DNA from: Colwellia psychrerythraea
Lineage (GTDB): Bacteria; Pseudomonadota; Gammaproteobacteria; Enterobacterales; Alteromonadaceae
DNA: 64,000 nucleotides
NCBI GenBank assembly: GCA_002163005.1
Contig: MAAF01000007.1
Span: forward strand, 1-64,000
Reading direction: 5' to 3'
In this document: piece after piece, positions 1 to 10,064 of the stretch
Layout: each line of letters begins with the position of its first letter
How positions within the stretch are numbered: the stretch's first letter is position 1
Made by a program: the position numbers and the translations under genes
The notes under the pieces: generated by a model
Told to the model about the DNA's origin: nothing
Seen by the model: the letters and a program-made list of their open reading frames with translations, nothing else
Databases searched by the model: none

Positions 1-232
1 AACTGATAACATCAAAAAATTAATGAAATATAGAATAACTATGTTTAACAAATTTTGTTTGTTCTAAGCTCACCAATGTAGCTCTGAGTAGGGAAGAAAT
101 TTAATCAAATTGGTATAAGCAGCATTCTATTACAATTAATTCATTTCATTTACGTTCAAAACTTGCAGTACTTCAGGTAAAATAGCAGCAATGACGTAAT
201 AAATAGACAACTTAGCAATATTGGAGAAGATC
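1..232. other. Non-coding leader before ybaB
   Basis: No convincing coding frame is seen here. In most gammaproteobacteria dnaX lies just upstream of ybaB, but the end of dnaX is not visible, so it is either further upstream or elsewhere. The stretch is AT-rich and should hold the ybaB promoter. I could not fix a -35/-10 pair with confidence. Confidence 0.4.
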
Positions 233-559
233 ATGATGAAAGGCGGAATGGGCAACTTAATGAAGCAAGCCCAACAAATGCAGGCCAAAATGGCTAAAGC
301 GCAAGAAGAATTAGCGCACATGGAAGTTGTTGGTGAAGCTGGCGCAGGTATGGTGAAAGTTACTATGACGGGTAGTCATAGTGTTCGCCGTGTAGAGCTT
401 GATGAAAGCTTAATGGACGATGATAAAGACATGATTGAAGATTTACTTGCCGCAGCGGTAAATGATGCTGTACGTCGTGTTGAAGAGCAAAATAAAGATA
501 AAATGGGCGCACTAACTGGCGGTATGCAATTACCTCCAGGGATGAAGATGCCGTTTTAA
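233..559 (+). CDS. ybaB: YbaB/EbfC nucleoid-associated protein
   Basis: Small DNA-binding protein that forms dimers and coats the nucleoid. It follows the known YbaB pattern over its whole length: a [14 protein letters not shown] helix at the start, [14 protein letters not shown] in the middle and the conserved end [11 protein letters not shown]. The start is taken at the ATG at 233 (or the next ATG at 236), because GGAGA at 223-227 is a well-spaced ribosome site. A TTG at 221 would remove that site. Usually ybaB is co-transcribed with recR; here a strong terminator follows at once and recR is 19.7 kb away. Confidence 0.95.
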   Translation: MMKGGMGNLMKQAQQMQAKMAKAQEELAHMEVVGEAGAGMVKVTMTGSHSVRRVELDESLMDDDKDMIEDLLAAAVNDAVRRVEEQNKDKMGALTGGMQLPPGMKMPF

Positions 560-591
560 GCTGCTTTGCTAAGCGAGTATTTCGTGATAAC

Positions 592-620
592 AAAAGCTCA
601 AGATATTCTTGAGCTTTTTT
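592..620 (+). terminator. Rho-independent terminator after ybaB
   Basis: Perfect 12-bp stem AAAAGCTCAAGA / TCTTGAGCTTTT with a 3-base loop, followed by T residues. It ends the ybaB transcript and may also end the minus-strand glk transcript that converges from the right. Confidence 0.85.
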
Positions 621-648
621 GTTTCTGTAACTGCATTATTTGTTCGAG

Positions 649-1641
649 CTATTGGCAAACTTGATTAAGGTAAGCCGCCGCACCAATTAATCCGGGCTGG
701 CTTTCGGTAATTATGTAAGTAGGTATTTGTTCGTTTAAATGAGACATACGACCTTTAGTTTCAAACCTTGTTCTAAATTCACTGCTTTTCAGATAATTGA
801 TAAACCTAGGCACTATGCCACCCGCGATGTACACACCACCAAAAGAGCCCGTAGTTAATGCCAAGTTACCCGAAAAACTTCCTAATATTTTACAAAATTG
901 TGATAACGCTTGTTGGCATATAGGGCAAGTTCCAGCTATTGCTTGAGTACTAATATCTTTAGCTGATAGCTTACTTTGCTCAGCACTTGTCGCGTCTTGA
1001 TTATTAATAACAACTAATGCTTGGTATATTTGCTCTAAGCCATAACCAGAAAGCAGCTGTTCATAAGATATTCGCTTTTTAGTCGTTGTTAACTGTTGAA
1101 ATATTTTTACATCAAGTTCATCTACTGGAGCAAAATCGGTATGACCACCTTCGCCACCCAGACAATGCCAGTGATTGTTGATGTTTACTAAGTTAGCAAC
1201 ACCCAGACCAGTTCCTGGGCCACATACCGCAATGGGCTGTTTATTTTCGGCTTCGCCTTGGCCAATTTTTATTTTTTGATCTTCACTCAATAATGGTATA
1301 GCCATCGCAATTGCCGTGTAATCATTTATTAGCGTTAAGCTATGTAATTTAAGTTTTTCTTTTAGCTGCTTTTGTGAAAATTTCCAGGGCAAATTTGTCA
1401 TAGATATTGAATCTGTATCAACAGGACAAGCTATGGCTAAACATGCATTAACCTGGTAGTTAAGTAAGCTCTTTTCTTTTAAATAATGATGAATCACATT
1501 ACTTAAATGTGGAAAATCCTGGCACTGGTAAGTTTCAATTTCGTTGATATTATTGTCTTTATCAGTGATTGCTAGTCTGATATTGGTACCACCAATATCA
1601 GCAACTAAATTAATTACTTGAGTATCTTGTGAGTTCATCAT
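649..1641 (-). CDS. glk: Glucokinase (Glk/COG0837 family)
   Basis: Phosphorylates cytoplasmic glucose with ATP to glucose 6-phosphate. The N-terminus LVADIGGTNIRLAI is the phosphate-binding loop of the family, followed by LINDYTAIAMA, GPGTGLGVA (about residues 141-149), GGEGGHTDFAP and a C-terminal GGVYIAGGIVPR. At 330 residues the length is normal, and it is the bacterial Glk type rather than a ROK kinase. It is the last gene of the minus-strand run GH1, GPH symporter, LacI regulator, glk, so it probably handles glucose released from beta-glucans and glucose brought in by the transporter at 5927. Confidence 0.93.
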   Translation of the reverse strand: MMNSQDTQVINLVADIGGTNIRLAITDKDNNINEIETYQCQDFPHLSNVIHHYLKEKSLLNYQVNACLAIACPVDTDSISMTNLPWKFSQKQLKEKLKLHSLTLINDYTAIAMAIPLLSEDQKIKIGQGEAENKQPIAVCGPGTGLGVANLVNINNHWHCLGGEGGHTDFAPVDELDVKIFQQLTTTKKRISYEQLLSGYGLEQIYQALVVINNQDATSAEQSKLSAKDISTQAIAGTCPICQQALSQFCKILGSFSGNLALTTGSFGGVYIAGGIVPRFINYLKSSEFRTRFETKGRMSHLNEQIPTYIITESQPGLIGAAAYLNQVCQ

Positions 1642-1698
1642 CTTTTGTTTTATTTCTCATTCAAATGTATTTATTTTTAAACTGTACTATCCACAGCA

Positions 1699-2700
1699 CT
1701 ATGTTTTGCAAATAACGGAATCTCTGGTAATAAGTGTTGGCTCAAAAGAGTGTGTAATTGATATATTCTTTTGTTGATAAATATTTTTTAACACCAACTT
1801 TGCAGCCATATGCCCCATCAAATTTACCGGGTTATCTATCGTAGTAAGTTTTGGGTAGGTATGTCGTGCAAAAATAATATTATCAAAACCTATTATCGAT
1901 AGATCTTTAGGTAAGGAAAATCCTTGCTCTCTAGCATAAGTAATTGCTCCTGATGCCATTTCATCATTGGCACAAATTAATGCACTAAACTCCTGTTTAT
2001 TGTCCATGAAATGCTTTAGACCGTCACTGCCGCCAGTTTCTTTAAAGTCGCCTTCAAAATATAACGAATCACTAAAAGCAATATTATTTTCTGCTAATGC
2101 ACGTTGATGACCAGCTAAGCGATCTTTTGAATCGGCTTTAAATTGCGGGCCGGCAATATAAGCAATGGTTGAATGTCCTTGCTTTATAACAGACTCGGTT
2201 GCTAAGTAGCCGCCTAATTCATTATTTAAGCTAATACATTTTTCATCTAAACCATCCACTAATCGACTCATTAAATAAATAGGCGTTTTGCCTTTGCACA
2301 GCTCAATAATATAATCATCGCTCACCGCTTCAACGTGCAAGATGATGGCATCACAATTTCTACTGATCAGAAATTCAATACCGTCTTTTTCTTTATCTTC
2401 TTCACTATGACCTGTGGTAATAATTACATGTTTTCCTGCTGCTCTTAATTCAGATTCTATGCCTGCCATCATCTGACCAAAGAATGGGCCATGTAATTCA
2501 GACACTAATATACCGACACTGTTGCTTCTATTTGATGCGAGTGACTGTGCAATAGAATTAGGACGATAACCAAGCTCAGTCATAGCGTCCAAAACCTTTT
2601 TACGGGTTTTATCGCTGACTCGTGAATTTTTATTTATCACACGAGAAACGGTTGCTAAAGAGACACTAGCTAGTTTTGAAACTTCGTATATAGTCGCCAT
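1699..2700 (-). CDS. LacI-family transcriptional regulator
   Basis: Sugar-responsive repressor. Residues 1-50 form the LacI helix-turn-helix and hinge (MATIYEVSKLASVSLATVSR, then INKN and a YRPNSIAQSLA hinge). The rest is a periplasmic-binding-protein-like effector domain ending with GFDNIIFARHTYPKLTTID. It lies between the GPH symporter and glk on the same strand. Palindromes TGTAAGCGCTTACA of the LacI type at 5724, 18817 and 19035 are its likely operators. This is inferred from family and position. The effector is unknown, but glucose or a short beta-glucoside is expected. Confidence 0.93.
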   Translation of the reverse strand: MATIYEVSKLASVSLATVSRVINKNSRVSDKTRKKVLDAMTELGYRPNSIAQSLASNRSNSVGILVSELHGPFFGQMMAGIESELRAAGKHVIITTGHSEEDKEKDGIEFLISRNCDAIILHVEAVSDDYIIELCKGKTPIYLMSRLVDGLDEKCISLNNELGGYLATESVIKQGHSTIAYIAGPQFKADSKDRLAGHQRALAENNIAFSDSLYFEGDFKETGGSDGLKHFMDNKQEFSALICANDEMASGAITYAREQGFSLPKDLSIIGFDNIIFARHTYPKLTTIDNPVNLMGHMAAKLVLKNIYQQKNISITHSFEPTLITRDSVICKT

Positions 2701-2778
2701 GTTATTCCTGCGTTACGCAATTTAGTTGTAAATACATTGAATTTTAACGGTAAAATTCTAGCATATATAGCTTAGATA

Positions 2779-4107
2779 TTAACTAGTAGACGTATTTAAT
2801 TCCGCTTGGATTTTAACGACTTTACGTTCTGTTAATGTGTATTTTCTCATCACCCAAGCCACTGCAAATGATCCTAAAGCAGGTAACACGGTAAATGATA
2901 ATAATAAACCTTGTTTGGTGGTTTCACTTTGCTCTATATCGGCTTGGTAACCGTAAAAAGTTAATAACCATCCAGCAAGTGCACCACCGATAGCTATGCC
3001 CATTTTGATAAAAAATATCACGCCAGAATAAACTAAACCGGTAACCCTAATGCCTGTTTTTTTATGACCGTAGTCAATAGTATCCGCCATTTTTGCCCAC
3101 AGCAGAGGCGTCGCCATATCAAGAAAGAACTTCCAGGCGATAAAAGCGACAAATGCAATAATAATTTGGTCGGGAGATATCAGAAAACTTGCTAGACAGA
3201 TGACTGCAGATATAGTTTGCAGCGCTATATAGGCTTTTATTTTGCAAACACGCTTAGCAAGCGGTTGAGCGACCGCGGAACCTATCATACTGGCAACTAC
3301 GCCCAGCGTTAAAAATGGCGTGATCAAGTCTTCACGGTCAAGGAAATACTTAACGTAATAAACGGCAAGCGTAAGGCGCAATACTTGTCCGGTGAGTAAA
3401 TATAGGGACGCAAGACATAGTATGCGCCATTGATCATTTTTCCATAGTGATTGCAGGTTTTCTTTCATCGATGAATCTTGGTTTTCTGGCGGTTTTACTC
3501 GTTCTTTTGTTCCTAAGAAGCATAACAAAAATAACACTACGCCCAAGCTACTCATTGCGACCATTGTTAATTGGTAGCCTTTTGCTGTATCGCCTTGGCC
3601 AAACCACTCCACCATTGGCATAGTTGCTGATGCTACTATTACGCCGCCTAACATACCAAAAACAAATCGATATGATTGTACCGTTACTCGCTCTTTTGCA
3701 TCAGCAGTAATAACACCGCCTAAACCACAATAAGGAATATTGATTGCCGTATAAGCAATCATAAGCAGGGTATAAGTAACAAAAGCATAGATGACTTTAT
3801 CATTACCCGTTAAATCGGGTGTGGTGAAAGCTAAGATGCTAATCAATGCAAAAGGTAGCGCTAACCATAATAGGTAAGGGCGAAACTGCCCCCACTTAGT
3901 ATTGGTCTTATCCGCTAAATTGCCCATGATAGGATCGGTAACCGCATCGATTATTCGTACGAATAAAAACATCGTACCAACCACCGCAGGAGATAAACCA
4001 ACAACATCAGTATAAAACAGTAATAGGAACATCATGACTGTTTGAAAGATGATATTACTCGCTGTATCACCTAAACCATAAGCAATTTTTTCTCTTACAC
4101 TAATCAT
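2779..4107 (-). CDS. GPH-family sugar:cation symporter (MelB type)
   Basis: Inner-membrane transporter of the glycoside-pentoside-hexuronide family within MFS, 442 residues with about 12 hydrophobic segments. The N-terminus carries the family signatures KIAYGLGDTASNIIFQ and VRIIDAVTDPIMGNLAD (the cation-site region), followed by GQFRPYLLW. Position directly after the GH1 glucosidase gene suggests uptake of beta-glucosides such as laminaribiose for intracellular cleavage. The substrate is inferred. The ribosome site AAGAGG stands upstream of the ATG. Confidence 0.92.
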   Translation of the reverse strand: MISVREKIAYGLGDTASNIIFQTVMMFLLLFYTDVVGLSPAVVGTMFLFVRIIDAVTDPIMGNLADKTNTKWGQFRPYLLWLALPFALISILAFTTPDLTGNDKVIYAFVTYTLLMIAYTAINIPYCGLGGVITADAKERVTVQSYRFVFGMLGGVIVASATMPMVEWFGQGDTAKGYQLTMVAMSSLGVVLFLLCFLGTKERVKPPENQDSSMKENLQSLWKNDQWRILCLASLYLLTGQVLRLTLAVYYVKYFLDREDLITPFLTLGVVASMIGSAVAQPLAKRVCKIKAYIALQTISAVICLASFLISPDQIIIAFVAFIAWKFFLDMATPLLWAKMADTIDYGHKKTGIRVTGLVYSGVIFFIKMGIAIGGALAGWLLTFYGYQADIEQSETTKQGLLLSFTVLPALGSFAVAWVMRKYTLTERKVVKIQAELNTSTS

Positions 4108-4274
4108 TAATATTCAACCTCTTGTTTACTAAATTCGCATAGGGAGACTTAACATATAGCAATTGATAGCTCTTAAGTGTTTTCTATAAGTGCTCTATAT
4201 TGAATTAATTCATTACCAACTTATTGGCTGGTCTATGCCATCACTTTTCCAATCGTTCAGATTCAATACTAGCT

Positions 4275-5606
4275 TCATCTGTTCGTTATTAACGTTTTAT
4301 AGGCAAGTCCGCTGGCTTTAACGGTCCTTACTTGAGTGTCGTAATCAACATGAACTATGCCAAAGCGTTTTAAATATCCTTCTGCCCACTCAAAATTGTC
4401 CATTAAACTCCAAGCAAAATAGCCTTTAATTTGCACACCTTGTTCAATAGCATCATTAACGGCATTTAGGTGTTGTTGATAATAATTTACTCTATCTTGA
4501 TCATTTACGACACCATCGATAATCTTATCGGCCATTGCCGCACCATTTTCAGTAATATAGACCGGAGGCAGTGTATATTTTTCATTAAGCGACACTAATA
4601 GCTCAGTAAAGGCTTTGGGATATATTTCCCAACCCATATCGGTACGTGGATTTGGCGGATCAATTTGTAAGAAATGCTCATCAGTATCTGCACGATAAAT
4701 TGCGCGGGTATAGAAATTAATGCCTAAGAAATCGATAGCATGAGTAATTATGGTCATATCACCGTCATGTATCTCAGGCTGATGCTCAGTGGGCAGCTGA
4801 GACATAATCTCCGGGTATTTTCCATCGAATAATGGCTTGATATACCATTGATTCAAGTAATCATCAGCAAAGGCTGCTGCATTTATATCCGCTAAAGAGT
4901 CTGATTCAGGATAACAAGGTGTAAAGTTCAGTACGATACCATTTAACGTATTAGGACTATTTTTAGTTAACACTTCCATGGCTAAACCATGAGCAAGTAA
5001 TAAATGATGTGCGGCCTTCTTGCCAAACTCTTTACCGACAATGCCTGGTGCGTGAACACCAACTTCATAACCTAAAAATGCACTGCAAAATGGTTCGTTT
5101 AGTGTTGCGTAGGCATGAACGCGGTTACCAAATACCTTTGAAATTAAATCGACATAACTTCTAAATTTATAGGCAGTTTCGCGATTTAACCAACCACCTT
5201 GATCTTCTAAATGTTGTGGTAAATCCCAATGATAAAGTGTGACAAATGCTTTGATATTATTCGACTTTAAGCGGTCTAAAATATTCAGATAATAATCTAC
5301 ACCCGCTTGGTTTAGCTCACCAGACTCGTTTATTACTCGTGGCCATGAAATAGATAATCGATAGGCGTCAACACCCAAGGAGTCAATCAACTTCATATCG
5401 TCTTGCCAACGGTTGAAATGATCACAAGCTATTTCACCATTTGAGCCATCGACAATTTTATTTGGCGTATTACAAAAAGTATCCCAAATACATGGCAGTC
5501 TTAAGTCTTTGCCACCTTCAATTTGAAATGAAGCGGTTGCTACACCATAAATGAAGTCTTTAGATAACATTTCAGATTGAGCGGGAAGAGTAAGTTTGAC
5601 AGTCAT
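4275..5606 (-). CDS. GH1 beta-glucosidase
   Basis: Retaining beta-glucosidase, probably cytoplasmic since no signal peptide is seen. Family 1 signatures are complete: N-terminal DFIYGVATASFQIEGG, acid/base Glu171 in ATLNEPF and nucleophile Glu353 in VYITENGAA. It also has SLMDNFEWAEGY near the C-terminus. At 443 residues the length is normal. It is the first gene of the minus-strand run with a GPH symporter, the LacI regulator and glk. It is transcribed away from the operator palindromes at 5667-5738. Likely role: cleavage of laminari-oligosaccharides or cellobiose to glucose. Confidence 0.94.
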   Translation of the reverse strand: MTVKLTLPAQSEMLSKDFIYGVATASFQIEGGKDLRLPCIWDTFCNTPNKIVDGSNGEIACDHFNRWQDDMKLIDSLGVDAYRLSISWPRVINESGELNQAGVDYYLNILDRLKSNNIKAFVTLYHWDLPQHLEDQGGWLNRETAYKFRSYVDLISKVFGNRVHAYATLNEPFCSAFLGYEVGVHAPGIVGKEFGKKAAHHLLLAHGLAMEVLTKNSPNTLNGIVLNFTPCYPESDSLADINAAAFADDYLNQWYIKPLFDGKYPEIMSQLPTEHQPEIHDGDMTIITHAIDFLGINFYTRAIYRADTDEHFLQIDPPNPRTDMGWEIYPKAFTELLVSLNEKYTLPPVYITENGAAMADKIIDGVVNDQDRVNYYQQHLNAVNDAIEQGVQIKGYFAWSLMDNFEWAEGYLKRFGIVHVDYDTQVRTVKASGLAYKTLITNR

Positions 5607-5666
5607 GAACGATATACCTATTTCTTAAAGTTAAGTTAATTTGGCTATGATCTATATTTTATTTAT

Positions 5667-5682
5667 ATGTAAGCACTTATAA
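5667..5682. promoter_or_regulatory. Degenerate LacI-type operator
   Basis: ATGTAAGCACTTATAA: one half matches the perfect palindrome at 5723 (TGTAAGC), while the other half is changed. It lies 61 bp before the GH1 start and 56 bp from the perfect site. Two sites at this distance could allow looping by a tetrameric repressor; that is inference. Confidence 0.5.
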
Positions 5683-5722
5683 AAAGGTTGATAAAAGTAT
5701 CTGGATGTTCTTTAATGTAACC

Positions 5723-5738
5723 ATGTAAGCGCTTACAT
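5723..5738. promoter_or_regulatory. LacI-type operator, perfect palindrome
   Basis: ATGTAAGCGCTTACAT is a perfect 16-bp palindrome with the central CG typical of LacI-family operators. It lies in the divergent region between the GH1 gene (minus) and gluP (plus), and can control both. The same sequence, or all but one base of it, is found at 18816 and 19034. Confidence 0.85.
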
Positions 5739-5926
5739 TTAGATTAGTGCTTTATATGAGTTAGGTCAACCACTTTCATCCGGCTTTAATTGTCATTGAT
5801 TTAGGTTGTTGGTTTAAGTGATTGAAAATAAGCAATTATATTTATAGTTCTGACGGTTTTTTGTTAAAGAATGATCAGTCAGTGATGAATTTAAAATTAG
5901 AAACAAAACATATTAAAGAGGATATT

Positions 5927-7195
5927 ATGGCAATGCATTCAAATTCAGGTACTTTCAATCAGGTGAGCGATGTGCCGCAAAATAATAATTTTTCTTTTGC
6001 ACTAACGTCATTAACCTCTTTGTTTTTTATGTGGGGGTTTATTACCTGCTTAAATGATATTTTAATTCCACACTTAAAAGGTGTTTTCGATTTATCGTAT
6101 AGTCAGGCCATGTTAGTTCAGTTTTGTTTTTTTGGGGCTTATTTTCTTGTTTCACTGCCGGCAGGCGTGATCGTTAAAAAGCTTGGTTACCAAAAGGGCA
6201 TTGTTTTAGGGTTAGTTGTCGCAGCTATTGGTTGCTTATGTTTTTACCCCGCGGCCAGCATGCACAGTTATCCGGTTTTTTTGATGGCGTTATTTATACT
6301 TGCCAGTGGTATTACCTTATTACAAGTATCAGCTAACCCTTATGTCAGTATGCTAGGCGATGCTAAAACGGCTTCATCACGTTTAACCATGACTCAAGCT
6401 TTCAATGCTTTAGGTACTACCGTAGCGCCATTTTTTGGCGCTTTTTTGATTTTAAATCAAGCCGCAGAGTCACTGTCTGCACAAGCATCAGCAGAAGCGG
6501 TGCAAATGCCTTATATTTTTCTAGCCGCAATGTTATTGGCGCTCGCTGCTATTTTTGCTTGGTTAAAACTACCTAACTTATCGCCAGCAGATGAAATTGA
6601 GCTAAAAGGGTTAACTACAGACACGGGTAGTGCGTGGCAACACAGCCATTTAGTACTCGGTGCAGTGGGCATCTTCGTTTATGTGGGTGCAGAAGTCTCG
6701 ATAGGGAGCTTTTTGGTGAGCTTTTTAGCTGAGCCTAGCATTGCTGGTTTAGATGAATCTGAAGCGGCAAAATATATTGCTTATTACTGGGGCGGTGCCA
6801 TGGTCGGTCGTTTTATTGGCGCAGTGATTATGCAGAAAATTGCTGCGGGTAAAGCATTATTATTTAATGCTGTTATTGCCGTTCTATTAATTTTAGTGGC
6901 TGTTTTTTCGTCTGGTACACTTGCTATGGTGGCAATTTTACTGGTTGGTTTATGTAATTCCATTATGTTCCCAACAATTTTCAGTTTAGCTATTAATGGC
7001 CTAGGTAAGCATACCAGCCAAGGCTCGGGTATTTTATGTTTAGCGATTGTTGGTGGAGCCATTATACCTCTTTTTCAAGGGCTTTTAGCTGACAGTATTG
7101 GTGTTCAACCCGCGTTTTTCTTACCAATATTATGTTACTTCTTTATCGCTTATTACGGTTTATCAGGCAGCAAAGTAAAAGAGATCACCAGCTAA
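5927..7195 (+). CDS. gluP: Glucose/galactose MFS transporter (FucP/GluP family)
   Basis: Inner-membrane sugar:H+ or sugar:Na+ symporter of the FucP/GluP branch of MFS, 422 residues. It shows the characteristic start [20 protein letters not shown], followed by [16 protein letters not shown] and [10 protein letters not shown], and about 12 membrane segments. The ATG at 5927 is chosen because AAGAGG at 5916-5921 is well spaced. An upstream TTG at 5822 would add 35 polar residues without a ribosome site. It heads a plus-strand run with the GH3 and GH16 genes and probably takes up glucose freed by the periplasmic enzymes. Confidence 0.92.
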   Translation: MAMHSNSGTFNQVSDVPQNNNFSFALTSLTSLFFMWGFITCLNDILIPHLKGVFDLSYSQAMLVQFCFFGAYFLVSLPAGVIVKKLGYQKGIVLGLVVAAIGCLCFYPAASMHSYPVFLMALFILASGITLLQVSANPYVSMLGDAKTASSRLTMTQAFNALGTTVAPFFGAFLILNQAAESLSAQASAEAVQMPYIFLAAMLLALAAIFAWLKLPNLSPADEIELKGLTTDTGSAWQHSHLVLGAVGIFVYVGAEVSIGSFLVSFLAEPSIAGLDESEAAKYIAYYWGGAMVGRFIGAVIMQKIAAGKALLFNAVIAVLLILVAVFSSGTLAMVAILLVGLCNSIMFPTIFSLAINGLGKHTSQGSGILCLAIVGGAIIPLFQGLLADSIGVQPAFFLPILCYFFIAYYGLSGSKVKEITS

Positions 7196-7268
7196 ATGGT
7201 GTCCTCTCTTTCACCGATTAAATTTTAATAATTAACGCCAATACTTAACGAAAGTAAGAAACAACTAC

Positions 7269-9881
7269 ATGAAACATATAATTAAAAATAAAACACTTAA
7301 TGCTAAAGCTAGTGTGAGCATACTTTGTTTGGCTATAACATCGCTGTTTATCGGATGTCATGGCAATAAACAAGAAACTAACTCGACCATAATACTTGAG
7401 AAAACAGCTGCATTATCACAACAATCAAAAATATCCCCCAATATTGAAATATGGCCAAAACTTGATATAGCAGTAAAAGCTGATGCGAGTATTGAAGCTA
7501 AAGTGGCATCACTATTAGCGACCATGACACTTGAGCAAAAAGTCGCTCAGATGATCCAACCAGAAATAAAAGATATTACCGTTGAAGACATGCGTAAATA
7601 TGGTTTTGGCTCATACCTAAATGGTGGTGGTGCGTTTCCTGATAACAATAAACATGCAACACCGGCTGATTGGATAAAGTTAGCTGAAAATATGTACCAA
7701 GCATCTATTGATGACGCTATTGACGGTAGCAATATCCCAACTATGTGGGGTACTGACGCAGTACATGGTCATAATAATGTTATTGGCGCTACTTTATTCC
7801 CACATAACATAGGTTTAGGGGCAGCGAATAATCCTGAACTTATTGAAAATATTGCCAGTATTACCGCAAAAGAAGTGATGGTTACGGGGATTGATTGGGT
7901 TTTTGCTCCAACCGTTGCTGTTGTTCGTGACGATCGTTGGGGTCGTACCTATGAAGGTTATTCTGAAGATCCTGAAATAGTTCGCAATTACGCCAGTGCT
8001 ATTGTTAAAGGGCTTCAAGGTTCAGTAGGTAAAAACTTCTTAGGTGAACAACGTGTTATTAGTACCGTTAAGCATTTTATTGGCGACGGTGGTACTGAAG
8101 GTGGTGACGACCAAGGTAATAACCTTACGAGCGAAGAAAACTTATTTAAATTGCATGCTCAAGGATATGTTGGAGGTTTAACGGCGGGCGCACAATCAGT
8201 GATGGCTTCTTTTAATAGTTGGCATGGTGTTAAAAGTCATGGCAATAAATATTTAATGACTGAGGTATTAAAAGACCGCATGGGGTTTGATGGTTTTGTT
8301 GTTGGTGATTGGAATGGTCACGGACAAGTCAAAGGTTGTAGCAATGAAAGCTGCCCACAAGCCATTAATGCGGGTTTAGATGTTTTTATGGTACCAACTA
8401 ATGCTTGGAAACCGTTGTACGAAAATACTGTTGCACAAGTTAACAATGGGGAAATCAGTCTTACGAGAATTGATGATGCAGTTAGTCGAGTTTTACGAGT
8501 AAAAATTCGTGCCGGTTTATTTGATAAACCTAGCCCTGAAAACCGTACTTTGTCTGGAAAAACGGAATTAATTGGTTCATCCGCACATCGTAAAGTTGCG
8601 CGTCAAGCGGTAAGAGAGTCTTTAGTATTATTGAAAAACAAAGGTAATTTACTGCCTTTAAAACCAACTCAGAATGTATTAATTACCGGTGATGGTGCTG
8701 ATAATATCGGAAAGCAATCAGGTGGTTGGACAATTACTTGGCAAGGTACAGGCAATACTAATACCGACTTTCCAGATGGCAGTTCTATTTACTCTGGTAT
8801 AAAACAAGTTGTCAGCGCTGCTGGTGGTAAAGTCCAACTAAGTGTTGCGGGTGAATTTAACGAAAAGCCTGACGTTGCTATTGTTGTATTTGGCGAAGAA
8901 CCGTATGCAGAGGGTAATGGTGATTTAGACAACCTTGAGTATCAACGTGGCAATAAAACTGATCTAGCGCTATTAAAGAAGTTAAAAGCACAAGGTATTC
9001 CAGTCGTTGCCGTGTTCATTAGTGGACGTCCTATGTGGGTAAATGCTGAACTTAATGCGTCCGATGCTTTTGTTGCAGCGTGGTTGCCAGGTTCAGAAGG
9101 TAATGGAGTCGCTGATGTTTTATTCAGTCAATCTGATGGCCGTGTGAATTATGACTTTATAGGCAAACTTTCTTATTCATGGCCTGCGCATTCAGATCAA
9201 ACTACAGTTAATCGATTTGATGAAAACTATGCACCGTTATTACCTTATGGTTTTGGTTTATCTTATGGTGCAGCTAATATTTTAGCTGACGATTTATCAG
9301 AAATTTCAGCGACAAAATCAAACAATGAATTAGCGGTGAAAGCGTTGTTTGATAGAAGTGCTAAAGCACCTTTTCATTTGTTTTTATCTAATGACAAAGG
9401 CAGTACGGAATTTACGTCTAGTGTTTTAGCATTAGATACTATTACGTTGAAAACAACTGATCGAGATGTTCAAGAAGATTCTCTTGTTGTTAGTTGGAAA
9501 GGCGAAGGTAAAGGCAGTATTCATTTAACATCAGCATTTCCATCAGATCTACGCTCATTTAATGAAGCTAATGGCATACTAAGTTTTGATGTAAATATTA
9601 ACCAATACCCGAGTAAAACAGCAGTGGTTGAAATGAACTGTGAGCACGAATGTTTGGGGGTTGTAGATATTACAAAAACATTATCAGCACTTACATTAAG
9701 TGAATGGCACACAATTAATGTTCCATTATCTTGTTTTAAAGCCTCAGGAACAGATATGGCTAAAATATTTACGCCATTCAAACTAACAAGTGAAGGGCCC
9801 TTTAGCTTAACGCTTGGTAATATTTACATAAAACCTGAGAGTAAAGCTGACTTAGCTAATGTAGTTTCATGTTCAGTATAA
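7269..9881 (+). CDS. GH3 beta-glucosidase / exo-1,3(1,4)-beta-glucanase, lipoprotein
   Basis: 870 residues. Residues 1-30 are a lipoprotein signal ending in LFIGC (Cys30), so the enzyme is membrane-anchored, facing the periplasm or outside. The GH3 N-terminal barrel contains KHFIGDGG (Lys268-His269) and nucleophile Asp347 in FVVGDWNGHG. The C-terminal GH3 sandwich follows with RESLVLLKNKGNLLPL and ends about residue 690. A further beta-rich domain (about 710-870) resembles the ExoP C-terminal carbohydrate-binding region. It lies 73 bp after gluP and before the GH16 gene. It most likely removes glucose from the ends of laminari-oligosaccharides. Confidence 0.93.
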   Translation: MKHIIKNKTLNAKASVSILCLAITSLFIGCHGNKQETNSTIILEKTAALSQQSKISPNIEIWPKLDIAVKADASIEAKVASLLATMTLEQKVAQMIQPEIKDITVEDMRKYGFGSYLNGGGAFPDNNKHATPADWIKLAENMYQASIDDAIDGSNIPTMWGTDAVHGHNNVIGATLFPHNIGLGAANNPELIENIASITAKEVMVTGIDWVFAPTVAVVRDDRWGRTYEGYSEDPEIVRNYASAIVKGLQGSVGKNFLGEQRVISTVKHFIGDGGTEGGDDQGNNLTSEENLFKLHAQGYVGGLTAGAQSVMASFNSWHGVKSHGNKYLMTEVLKDRMGFDGFVVGDWNGHGQVKGCSNESCPQAINAGLDVFMVPTNAWKPLYENTVAQVNNGEISLTRIDDAVSRVLRVKIRAGLFDKPSPENRTLSGKTELIGSSAHRKVARQAVRESLVLLKNKGNLLPLKPTQNVLITGDGADNIGKQSGGWTITWQGTGNTNTDFPDGSSIYSGIKQVVSAAGGKVQLSVAGEFNEKPDVAIVVFGEEPYAEGNGDLDNLEYQRGNKTDLALLKKLKAQGIPVVAVFISGRPMWVNAELNASDAFVAAWLPGSEGNGVADVLFSQSDGRVNYDFIGKLSYSWPAHSDQTTVNRFDENYAPLLPYGFGLSYGAANILADDLSEISATKSNNELAVKALFDRSAKAPFHLFLSNDKGSTEFTSSVLALDTITLKTTDRDVQEDSLVVSWKGEGKGSIHLTSAFPSDLRSFNEANGILSFDVNINQYPSKTAVVEMNCEHECLGVVDITKTLSALTLSEWHTINVPLSCFKASGTDMAKIFTPFKLTSEGPFSLTLGNIYIKPESKADLANVVSCSV

Positions 9882-10064
9882 TAGTTTAACGGATACTTTG
9901 ACTGTCATTTTATTTGATATAAAAATTACAGTCTTTGTTCGCTAGATGACTTTACGAGATGAAAGGCAATTGAAAAGTATATTTTTTAAATCACAGGAGG
10001 CGTCTCCTAGAAATGTAATAGTTTAATAAAATAACCAACATAATAATTAAAATAAGGTCGAATT

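Noticed and set aside
5822-5926. Upstream TTG start adding 35 residues to the glucose transporter
   Set aside because: No ribosome site there, while AAGAGG stands before the ATG at 5927; family members begin close to this ATG.
9995-10008. Small palindrome AGGAGGCGTCTCCT before the GH16 gene
   Set aside because: Only a 5-bp stem; it contains a ribosome-site-like run but no short reading frame follows it, and the true start at 10065 is too far.
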